Below are positions 1 through 6,478 of a stretch of DNA of 7,567 nt, one piece after another (position 1 is the first letter of the stretch; each line of letters starts with the position of its first letter). The stretch comes from Opitutaceae bacterium (GTDB lineage Bacteria > Verrucomicrobiota > Verrucomicrobiia > Opitutales > Opitutaceae): assembly GCA_005786775.1 (NCBI GenBank), contig SYDD01000281.1, positions 1 to 7,567 of the forward strand, in the 5' to 3' direction. Both the position numbers and the translations under genes were made by a program. The notes below the pieces were generated by a model. It had not been told where the DNA came from. It saw nothing but the letters and a program-made list of their open reading frames with translations, and did not search any database.

Positions 1-2822
1 CGCTGGCGCCACGCGTAGCTCACGAAGGCATCGGTCACGAGGGACTCCGCGCCACGGAAGGCGTTCGCGACATCAAAGGTCCCGCTCTTTTCGGGGTAGC
101 CGATCGACGGGGCGTCACGCCAGCGTGCGCTGCCCCCGACGCGCGTGCCCTTCAGCGGGCCCTCATCGAAGGCGTAGCTCCCGACCACGTTGACCAGCCA
201 GTGGTTGCCGCGCAGGCGAGCGCCCCCGACCTGGGCCTCGTGGTAATTCAGGCGGCGCTCGATGCCCGTGATGTAGTCCCCAATCGTCCGGGTCGCATTG
301 AAGGCAGGGTTGGCGATGGCCGCGCGGACCGCCGCGTCATCCCGCACCGGCTTCACGAACTGCTCATACCACGGGCGGGTGAACTTGTAGGTCTCGTTCA
401 GCTTGGAATCGTTGTAGGACACGTTGACCATCACCCGGAGCTGCCGCGTGGGATTGAGCGTCGCCTCGATCTCGTAGCCTTCGGTGAGGTCCGACTCGAC
501 GTCCGTCCAGAGGCCGTTGCCCGAGTAGTTCGCGAAGCGCGGCGACCCGGAGACCTTGCTGCCAAACCCGTTCAGGACCATCCCCTCGAGGAAGCGCTCC
601 ACGTAGCCGTTCTGCCGCGCCATCTCGATCCCGATCGCCCCGTCGCGCAGCGGGTTGGAAATCCGGTTGGTCAGCTCGTTGCTGAAGTAGTTGAGCTTCA
701 GGATCACGCGGTCGGAAAAGAAAAACCCGCGCAGGCCGAGATCGTAACCGGTGCCCTCCTGGTTCGGCAGGGTCCGGTTGTAGACGTCGTAATTGGTGCC
801 CCCGGCGCCCACCGTGTTGGTCGCGGTATTGGCAAAGGCGTCCAGCCACCGCGTCACCCGGACCACCGCGCCATAGTTGGTATTGGTGACCGAGGACGTG
901 GTCGCCGGGGCGAACGCGCCCTGGCCCCGGCCAAGGAACAGCCGGGTGACCGGATCCTGCGCGAAGACGAAGTTCCGGGAGCTGAGGTCATCCCGGCGGA
1001 TGCCGCCGGTGAGGATCAGCCGGCGGGAGAACAGCTCCCACTGGCCGATGGCGGCGTACGACTTGGTGGTCTCAGGGGCATAGACGGGATTCAGACGATG
1101 CAGGAACGCGGACCGGACGGTCGGGACGATGCTGCCGGGCACCGCCGGATTGCCCGTCTGGCTGATCGCGGCCTGGCCCGGGGTGAAGGCCGGGAACGAC
1201 ACCGGCTGGCCCGGCGTGAGGTAGTAGCGCCGGCGGATCTGGTTCTGGGTGTCGGAAAGGAGTCCGGACGCCAGCACGGAGGTGGTCGTCATTTCCTCCG
1301 GCTGCTGGAAATAGCTGTCCACGTGCCGGTAGTAGTGGAACGCCACCGCCGTGAATTGGCCGAGGTCGAAGCCCTTGAGCGGCTCGAACCGGCTCAGGTC
1401 GAACTGCCGGGTCAGCGTCGCCCGGTACTGCTGCAGCGTGGTGCTGCGGTTCTGCAGCGTGGGGTTGGACTCGATGTAGGGAGTGCCGAAGTAGGGGTTG
1501 AGCGGCTTCGAGGGGTCGGGGTTGTTCGCCGCGAGCTGCGTGGGCAGGTAATAGTTGTTGTCGATGAAGACCTCGTAGTCACCCCGCTGCACGGGCTGCC
1601 AATCCTCGTTCTTCGATTCCTCGTGGGCGCCCGCCAGCTCAAAGAAGGTCTTGGCCAGGATCTGCTGCTGCCACGACGCCGAGAACTTGTCGTAGGTGGT
1701 GTCGAAATAGTCCGAGGGCCCGGACACGACGGTATCCAGCGGGAAGTCCACCCCCGGCACGCGGGTCGCGCCCGAGATGCTGGTCTGGGCCTGCGTGAGG
1801 CCGTTCACGAAGGCTTCCGAGCCCCGGGACTTGTAATTCCAGTTCTGCACGCCCAGCTGCGGCGCGTTCATCACGTAAACCAGGTGATTGGTGACCGAGA
1901 ACCCCTGGGAGACGCCGGTGATGAGATTCCGGGCCGTGTTGCGCGCGGCCGTGGTGCCGGACTCGACCAGGGCACGGTCGGTCGTGTTGGCCTTCTGGAG
2001 CGGCGTCCGGGGATCGTTCAGCCACGCGGACACGCTGTCGTAGGCCAGATACGGACGCGGGAGCAGCTCGTCGATGCGGCCGGTCTCCGCGTTGAGGTTG
2101 ATCGTCGCGCCCTTGAACGGCTGCAGCGTCAGGTTCAGATAAGCGGAGTTGCGCCGCATATACTGGAACTGCCGCGGGGTGCGTTGATCGTGGGTCAGGG
2201 CGGCGAAGCGGAGGGCCACCTTGCGGGGGATGAGGATGCGGTTGAGGTCCACGCTGGCCCGACGCGAGCCCTCCGAGTCGAACCGGAGCTCCAGCGCGTG
2301 GCTGTCGGCATCGAAGCGCCCCGCCTTGGGGGTGGCGTCCAGCCCGCCGCCCACCGAGCCCAGGCCGAAGAGCAGCGAATTGGGGCCCCGGGACTGCGTC
2401 AGCGTCTCGGTGTTGAAATTGTCCACCTTGATCCGGCTGGTGAAGAAATTGTTCGTCAGGGACGAGGAGCGGAACCCGCGCACGGTGAAGGGCGTACCGG
2501 TGCGCGAGGTGACGGACTCCGGATCGGCGGTGTCTCCCTTGTACGCCTGGGTGCTGGGCAGGAATTCCAGCGCCTCCTCATAGTTCACCGCGCCGATGTC
2601 GCGCATAAACTCCTCGGTGAGGATGGAGATCGGGTTGGCCAGGTCGCGCACCTGGGATTTCAGCTGCGTGCCCGAGAGCGTCTCCGAGGCATAATAGCCC
2701 TTGTTGACCTCGGTGCTGACAACGAAGGGATTGAGGACCACGGTCTTGTCCTCCGCGGCGAGGGAACGGCCGACGGAAGCCAGAAGGCCGAATCCGAGGA
2801 GGAGACGGGGGGACAAACGCAT
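1..2822 (-). CDS. TonB-dependent outer-membrane receptor (C-terminus cut by window edge)
   Basis: The frame is open from the ATG at 2822 to the window edge: 940 codons, no stop, C-terminus outside. Outer-membrane receptors of this kind take up large or scarce substrates using TonB/ExbBD energy. Residues 1-23 form a signal peptide (basic start, LLLGFGLLA core, SLAA cleavage region). EDKTVVLNPFVVST (24-37) is a TonB-box-like segment directly after it, so no STN or carboxypeptidase-like domain precedes the plug. The plug covers about 45-165, with FTVRGF at 112-117 and RGPNSLLFGLGSVGG at 145-159. The rest alternates aromatic and polar residues, as expected for a 22-strand barrel, and the last visible part (TDAFVSYAW) looks like a late strand. 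Verrucomicrobial receptors of this class usually exceed 1,000 residues, so perhaps 60-150 are missing. The start lies 57 nt downstream of the esterase stop. No Shine-Dalgarno sequence is present; a C9 run occupies its place. The substrate cannot be read from the sequence; a malonylated compound is only a guess from context. Confidence 0.93.
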   Translation of the reverse strand, partial: MRLSPRLLLGFGLLASVGRSLAAEDKTVVLNPFVVSTEVNKGYYASETLSGTQLKSQVRDLANPISILTEEFMRDIGAVNYEEALEFLPSTQAYKGDTADPESVTSRTGTPFTVRGFRSSSLTNNFFTSRIKVDNFNTETLTQSRGPNSLLFGLGSVGGGLDATPKAGRFDADSHALELRFDSEGSRRASVDLNRILIPRKVALRFAALTHDQRTPRQFQYMRRNSAYLNLTLQPFKGATINLNAETGRIDELLPRPYLAYDSVSAWLNDPRTPLQKANTTDRALVESGTTAARNTARNLITGVSQGFSVTNHLVYVMNAPQLGVQNWNYKSRGSEAFVNGLTQAQTSISGATRVPGVDFPLDTVVSGPSDYFDTTYDKFSASWQQQILAKTFFELAGAHEESKNEDWQPVQRGDYEVFIDNNYYLPTQLAANNPDPSKPLNPYFGTPYIESNPTLQNRSTTLQQYRATLTRQFDLSRFEPLKGFDLGQFTAVAFHYYRHVDSYFQQPEEMTTTSVLASGLLSDTQNQIRRRYYLTPGQPVSFPAFTPGQAAISQTGNPAVPGSIVPTVRSAFLHRLNPVYAPETTKSYAAIGQWELFSRRLILTGGIRRDDLSSRNFVFAQDPVTRLFLGRGQGAFAPATTSSVTNTNYGAVVRVTRWLDAFANTATNTVGAGGTNYDVYNRTLPNQEGTGYDLGLRGFFFSDRVILKLNYFSNELTNRISNPLRDGAIGIEMARQNGYVERFLEGMVLNGFGSKVSGSPRFANYSGNGLWTDVESDLTEGYEIEATLNPTRQLRVMVNVSYNDSKLNETYKFTRPWYEQFVKPVRDDAAVRAAIANPAFNATRTIGDYITGIERRLNYHEAQVGGARLRGNHWLVNVVGSYAFDEGPLKGTRVGGSARWRDAPSIGYPEKSGTFDVANAFRGAESLVTDAFVSYAWRQ

Positions 2823-2828
2823 TGAGTT

Positions 2829-2837
2829 GGGGGGGGG
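2829..2837 (-). repeat. C9 homopolymer in the receptor 5' leader
   Basis: Nine consecutive G on the plus strand (C on the coding strand) end 6 nt before the receptor ATG, so the tract occupies positions -7 to -15 where a ribosome-binding site would normally sit. Tracts of this length can vary by strand slippage. Here a length change would alter leader spacing but not the reading frame. Whether it varies is not known. Confidence 0.6.
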
Positions 2838-2879
2838 TTACTCAGGAACGAACGGAGAGGCTGGGGCGAAGATTGAAGG

Positions 2880-3581
2880 CTACCGCCGGGCCTCGGCGGC
2901 CCAGAGGCGCTCGAGTACGGGGCGGATCACCCGCGTGAACTCGGCGTAGGCCGGCGGGTGGAAGTGCAGCTTGTCCTTCTGGTACAGCTCGAGCTGCGGA
3001 TGGCCCTGCGCGTCCACCAGCACCGGGTTCAGATCGATGAAGTGCCGGCGCGGGGTCGCGGCGCAGTACGCGCGGGCCAGAGCGTTGTAATGGTCCACCT
3101 GTTCCCAGAGCGGCACCCGGTCGGGGCTCCGCGTCGCGGTCACGTACACCAGATGGGTCTCGGGGAAGCGCGCCCGCACCCGCTCCGAAAACTCCCGGAA
3201 GCGGCTGAAGATCACGTCCGGGGCATCCGCGTCCTTCGCCTTCAGGTCGTTGCTCCCGCAATAGTAAACCACGATGCGCGGCGCGTAGCGGGGGATGAGC
3301 TGCTCGAAGCGCGCCAGCTGGTCGCCGGTGCGGGACCCACCGAACGCGCGGTTGCGCACCGGCAGCGGCGCGAGTTGCTCCTCCGCCGTGGTCCACTGGC
3401 GGAAGATACTGCTGCCCACGAGCAGGATTCCCCCGGGCGCGAAGGGCCGCGCGGCGTCCTGCTCCGCGAAGGTGCGGAAGGACGGCTCGTACTGTTCCCA
3501 GCGCTTGGCGGCTTCGTCGGGGGCGGCGGCGCCCAGCGGCAGGGCCAGCAGGGCGAGGAGGAGGCGGAGGGGCGGGTGCAT
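2880..3581 (-). CDS. Exported SGNH/GDSL-type esterase or acylhydrolase
   Basis: A protein of 233 residues with the blocks of the SGNH hydrolase superfamily in order. Block I is LLVGSSIF (53-60), with Ser58 as likely nucleophile; GSS replaces the classical GDS, as in many bacterial members. Block II is AFGGSRTGDQL (79-89), with an oxyanion-hole glycine. Block III is YYCGSNDL (106-113), with Asn111. Block V is DKLHFHPPAY (203-212), with Asp203 and His206. Residues 1-20 (basic Arg6, leucine-rich core, GAAA) form a signal peptide, so the enzyme probably acts in the periplasm or at the cell surface. I chose the ATG at 3581 because its A is also the last base of the permease TGA stop, implying translational coupling, and it gives a compact signal peptide. 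An in-frame ATG at 3593 is possible. Such enzymes cleave acyl or acetyl esters of sugars, lipids and other compounds. The position after malonate genes hints at a malonyl-type ester, but this is inference. Confidence 0.9.
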   Translation of the reverse strand: MHPPLRLLLALLALPLGAAAPDEAAKRWEQYEPSFRTFAEQDAARPFAPGGILLVGSSIFRQWTTAEEQLAPLPVRNRAFGGSRTGDQLARFEQLIPRYAPRIVVYYCGSNDLKAKDADAPDVIFSRFREFSERVRARFPETHLVYVTATRSPDRVPLWEQVDHYNALARAYCAATPRRHFIDLNPVLVDAQGHPQLELYQKDKLHFHPPAYAEFTRVIRPVLERLWAAEARR

Positions 3582-3583
3582 CA
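3579..3583 (-). other. TGATG stop/start overlap (matC to esterase)
   Basis: On the coding strand the permease stop TGA (3583-3581) shares its final A with the esterase ATG (3581-3579). No Shine-Dalgarno sequence precedes the ATG, so termination-reinitiation is the likely way the esterase is translated. This supports co-transcription of the two genes and decides the esterase start. Confidence 0.75.
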
Positions 3584-4825
3584 GAAAAACCATCGGGCGC
3601 CGAACTGGCACAGCAGGGCGCCGACCGGGACCATCGAGAACCCCCAGAACAGCATCTGGCGGAACAGCCGCCGCGCGTCCCCGCCGGCCGGCAGCCCAGC
3701 GACACACAGGGCCCCGATGGTCGAAAGGGGGGAGACATCCACCAGCGCCGCGCCCACGTTGATGCTCAGGGCCACCTGCAGCGGATCCCCGCCGCCAAGT
3801 TGCGCCACCAGGCCCGGCACCATCGGCAGGAACGCCGGATAGACCACACCGGAGGTCGAACTGTAGGTCGAGATCAGCCCGGTCACGAACGCCATCGCGC
3901 CGTTCACGGTCCCCGGGGTCGCCAGCCGCGCGAGCAGGCCCGATACTAGGTCGAGGCCGCCCGTCTTCTCCAGCACCCCGACCAGCACGCTCACGCCCGA
4001 GACCATCAGCAGCACCCCCCAGGGCACCGAGGCGACCGTCGGCCCGTCCTCGCCGCAACGCGCCAGGACCAGCACCGCCGTCGCCGCGAAGGCCGAGAGG
4101 CCGGGATTGAACCCCAGGCCGACCACGCCGACCACCCACAGCCCCAGCACCACCAGGGTGAAGCCCTGGCGGCCCGTCAGGGCCACGGGGGCCACGACCG
4201 CCTCCGCTAGGCGCGGCCGCCGGACCGACGCGGGCCCGCCGAAGAGCAGCCAGGCGCCCGCCGTGACCAGCACGTGGGCCGCGAAGTTCGCCAAAAACAC
4301 CGCGCCCTCGTGCCCGGGCACCCCCGCCTTGGCCATGTTCGCGTGGACAATCACGCCGACGGCGCTGAAGGGGGACAGGTTCCCCGCGTTGCCCCCATTG
4401 GCCACCATCAGGGCCATCAGAAACGGGGGCACGCCCGCCGAGGCTCCGGCCGCGAGGGCCAGCGGGGCCACGAGCGCCGTCGCCGCCAGCGCCCCCGGGC
4501 CCAGCGCGGAGATCGCCCCCGCCAGCAGGAAGAACAAGGGCGGCAGCAAGGCGGGCGTCCCGCCGCAGGCCCGGACGCCGCGCCGCGCCAGGGCCTCGAG
4601 GGTCCCGTTGGTCTGCGCCACCCCAAAGAGCAGGGTCACGCCCGCCAAGGTCAGGAAGAGGTTCGAGGGGAACAGCGCCAGCACCGCCTCCGGCTTCCAG
4701 CCCGCCGCCCCCACCCCCACCGGCACCGCCAGCGCCACCGCCAGGATGCCAATGTTGATCCGCGACGTCAGGCTGAGGACGATCACCGCCACGAGGGCGA
4801 TCAGGGAGAGGGTCGCGGGGTTCAT
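3581..4825 (-). CDS. matC: MatC-like malonate/dicarboxylate permease
   Basis: A polytopic inner-membrane protein of 414 residues, almost entirely hydrophobic with about ten to twelve membrane segments. The N-terminal half resembles the MatC N-terminal domain of rhizobial malonate carriers: INIGILAVALAVPVG (23-37), LFPSNLFLTLAGVTLLFGVAQTNGT (51-75, motif described by its ends) and a glycine/asparagine re-entrant motif NGGNAGNLSPFSAVG (143-157). The second half carries a matching pair, YSSTSGVVYPAFLP (321-334) and DVSPLSTIGAL (363-373). This inverted-repeat arrangement of SP-S motifs is typical of the SLC13/ion-transporter type fold. Predicted role: uptake of malonate or a related short dicarboxylate, probably driven by a cation gradient. 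The gene starts 5 nt after the matB stop and overlaps the esterase start by 1 nt. Pairing with a MatB-type ligase is the strongest argument for malonate; methylmalonate or another dicarboxylate remains possible. No clear Shine-Dalgarno sequence is seen before the ATG. Confidence 0.85.
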   Translation of the reverse strand: MNPATLSLIALVAVIVLSLTSRINIGILAVALAVPVGVGAAGWKPEAVLALFPSNLFLTLAGVTLLFGVAQTNGTLEALARRGVRACGGTPALLPPLFFLLAGAISALGPGALAATALVAPLALAAGASAGVPPFLMALMVANGGNAGNLSPFSAVGVIVHANMAKAGVPGHEGAVFLANFAAHVLVTAGAWLLFGGPASVRRPRLAEAVVAPVALTGRQGFTLVVLGLWVVGVVGLGFNPGLSAFAATAVLVLARCGEDGPTVASVPWGVLLMVSGVSVLVGVLEKTGGLDLVSGLLARLATPGTVNGAMAFVTGLISTYSSTSGVVYPAFLPMVPGLVAQLGGGDPLQVALSINVGAALVDVSPLSTIGALCVAGLPAGGDARRLFRQMLFWGFSMVPVGALLCQFGARWFF

Positions 4826-4830
4826 CGGGC

Positions 4831-6306
4831 TCAGGGCCGCCAGGGCGGCAGCAGGTGTTTCTGGACCTTGCCCAGCGCGGTCCGGGGCAGCGCCGGCACC
4901 CGCACGAAGGCCCGCGGCTGCTTGAACGAGGCCAATTGCTCGCGCAGGCGCGCCGCGACGGCCGCCTCATCGAAATCCGGTCCGGCCACCACGTACGCCA
5001 CCGGCACCTCGCCACGCACGGGGTCCGGCGCGCCCACCACGGCAGCCTCCTGCACGCCCGGCTGCTCCAGCAGCAGTTCCTCCATTTCCCGCGGATAGAT
5101 ATTGAAGCCGCCGGAAATGATCAGGTCGCTCCGCCGGCCCTGCAGGGTCAGATAGCCGTCCGGCGCGAGTACCCCGATGTCCCCCGTGCGGAACCAGCCG
5201 TCGCGCCACGCGGCCGCGGTCGCGTCGGGCCGGCGCCAGTAACCGGCGCAGACGTTCGGGCCCTTCACCCACACCTCGCCGGAGGTGCCCGTGGGCACCG
5301 GCGCGCCCGCCTCGTCGCACACCCGCAACGCCACGTGCGCCAGCGGCAACCCGACCGTCCCCGGCCGGCGTTCGCCCTCGTACGGGTTGCCCACGTTCAT
5401 CAGCGTCTCGGTCATCCCGTAGCGCTCGAGGATAACGGAGCCGTAGAGTTCACGAAAACGCGCGTGGACCTCCGCCGGCAGGGGCGCCGAGCCGGAGACG
5501 GCTAGCCGCAGCCGTCCGCCAAACACGCGCGCCTGCTCCGCGGGCAGTTCCAGCAGCCGGATGAACATCGCCGGCACCCCGAAGAACAGCGTGGGCCGAA
5601 ACTCCTCAAACCAAGCGGCTGCCCGGGCGTGCTCGAAGCGCTCTGTCAACCGCAGCACGCAGCCGCTGAGCAGCCAGCAATGGAGGCCGTTGGCGAGGCC
5701 GTGGACGTGGAACAGCGGCAGGCTGCAGAGGAAACGGTCCGCCGCGGTGATCCGCCAGGCGGTGACCAGCGTGAGGGCGTTGGTCGCGAAATTGCCCTGC
5801 GTCAGCACCGCCCCCTTGGCCGCGCCCGTCGTGCCCGAGGTGTAGATCAGGGCCATCGGGGTGTCGGCGTCGGCGGGCACCGCGATCCGGGTCGCCTCGT
5901 GGGCGGCGGCCGCGGCGGCCAGCGCGGTGACGTCCCAGACCGGCGTCCCCGCGGGCAGGTGGACGGCGAGGTCGGGCGTGGTCACCACAGCGGCGGGGGC
6001 GGAGTCGGCGACGATGTGGGCCAGTTCGCGCGCCCGGTAGAGGACGTTCACCGGCACGAGCGTCAGCCCGAGCTTCACCGCGGCGAGCCAGAGGTCGATC
6101 ACCTCGGGCCGATTCTGCAGGAAGAAGGCGAGGCGGTCGCCGGAGCCGAGGCCCCGTGCCCGCAGCAGGTGGGCGAGGCGGTTGCTGCGCGCCTCCAGTT
6201 CGCCGAAGGTCAGCGTGGCGATGGTACCGTCCGGCTGCAGGAATTCGAGGCCGCGGACGTCCGCGCGGCCTTGCAGGGAGAGGTCAAACAGGGGAAGCAG
6301 GCTCAT
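4831..6306 (-). CDS. matB: Malonyl-CoA synthetase (MatB-type acyl-adenylating ligase)
   Basis: A 491-residue member of the ANL superfamily that joins a carboxylic acid, ATP and CoA through an acyl-adenylate in the cytoplasm. All core motifs are present: P-loop YTSGTTGAAKGAVL (155-168), LPLFHVHGL (196-204), the A5 motif ERYGMTET (294-301), TGD (374-376), hinge region GRRSDLIISGG (390-400), and RTALGKVQK (475-483) with the adenylation lysine at 480. The stretch after A5, NPYEGERRPGTVGLPL (307-322), plus FKQPR (461-465) and GKVQK closely match characterised rhizobial MatB and human ACSF3, so malonate (possibly methylmalonate) is the likely substrate. Length fits the usual 490-510. The ATG at 6306 is the only credible start: reading upstream in frame, a TGA is met at 6360-6358 with no ATG, GTG or TTG between. 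No Shine-Dalgarno sequence is visible. The gene heads a tight cluster with matC and the esterase; the REP-like element lies just upstream. No matA (malonyl-CoA decarboxylase) is in view. Confidence 0.9.
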   Translation of the reverse strand: MSLLPLFDLSLQGRADVRGLEFLQPDGTIATLTFGELEARSNRLAHLLRARGLGSGDRLAFFLQNRPEVIDLWLAAVKLGLTLVPVNVLYRARELAHIVADSAPAAVVTTPDLAVHLPAGTPVWDVTALAAAAAAHEATRIAVPADADTPMALIYTSGTTGAAKGAVLTQGNFATNALTLVTAWRITAADRFLCSLPLFHVHGLANGLHCWLLSGCVLRLTERFEHARAAAWFEEFRPTLFFGVPAMFIRLLELPAEQARVFGGRLRLAVSGSAPLPAEVHARFRELYGSVILERYGMTETLMNVGNPYEGERRPGTVGLPLAHVALRVCDEAGAPVPTGTSGEVWVKGPNVCAGYWRRPDATAAAWRDGWFRTGDIGVLAPDGYLTLQGRRSDLIISGGFNIYPREMEELLLEQPGVQEAAVVGAPDPVRGEVPVAYVVAGPDFDEAAVAARLREQLASFKQPRAFVRVPALPRTALGKVQKHLLPPWRP

Positions 6307-6339
6307 CCGGCAGTGGGCACAGGGGGCGGGAAGGCCACG

Positions 6340-6478
6340 GTCAAGGCAAGCCCGGGCTCAGGCACGGGGTCAGGCCGTGAATCGCTAGTTTTCAGCCGAC
6401 AGCAGGTCCGGGCGCCCACGCTGTTCTAGCGATTCACGGCCTGACCCCGTCGGTTGCCTTGACCCCGTCGGTTGCCTT
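6340..6478. repeat. REP-like palindromic element between symporter and matB
   Basis: The core is a perfect 25-bp inverted repeat with arms at 6364-6388 and 6426-6450, separated by 37 bp. The left arm begins ACGGGGTCAGGCC and ends AATCGCTAG. The spacer contains the 8-bp palindrome GGGCGCCC (6410-6417) and a 5-bp inner pair (ACAGC 6399-6403 with GCTGT 6420-6424). An outer 10-bp inverted repeat, GTCAAGGCAA at 6340-6349 and its complement at 6454-6463, brackets the core. The GGGGTCAGGCC arm resembles repeats associated with REP-associated tyrosine transposases (RAYTs), from memory and not checked. No transposase lies in the window, so if mobile it would depend on one elsewhere. In the minus-strand transcript it would fold into a long stem between the symporter and matB. 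There is no U-tract after the stem, so I do not call it an intrinsic terminator. The remaining bases up to matB (6307-6339) hold no convincing promoter or ribosome-binding site. Confidence 0.8.
6443..6478. repeat. Two tandem 18-bp repeats
   Basis: GACCCCGTCGGTTGCCTT occurs twice back to back at 6443-6460 and 6461-6478 without a mismatch. The first 8 bases of copy one are also the outer end of the right arm of the 25-bp inverted repeat. A related but interrupted copy in opposite orientation lies at 6343-6371 (AAGGCAA, 14 bp, then ACGGGGTC). The second copy ends at the base before the symporter stop codon. Confidence 0.9.

Noticed and set aside
201..2825. Open frame of 874 codons on the plus strand
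   Set aside because: It is the exact codon-register mirror of the TonB receptor. Its protein is rich in Arg, Gly, Val and Leu with no recognisable domain, while the minus strand gives a signal peptide, plug and barrel. High GC makes such antisense frames common.
2883..2899. Hairpin with a 6-bp stem (CCGCCG / CGGCGG) at the end of the esterase gene, possible terminator
   Set aside because: It lies within the last codons, the stem is short, and no T-run follows on the coding strand, so an intrinsic terminator is not supported.
2880..5015. A 711-codon minus-strand frame that could be read as a fusion protein ending in the SGNH hydrolase
   Set aside because: Only the last 233 codons look like protein. 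The upstream part is the wrong frame of matC and the end of matB, both of which are clearly coding in another frame.
6307..6344. TTGACC at 6344-6339 (minus) as a -35 box for matB
   Set aside because: No acceptable -10 hexamer lies about 17 bp downstream (TGTGCC), and the TTGACC is part of the repeat element.
4107..6429. Several plus-strand open frames of 200-275 codons opposite matC and matB
   Set aside because: Their translations are dominated by Arg, Pro, Ala and Gly, have no family motifs, and overlap strongly supported genes on the minus strand.
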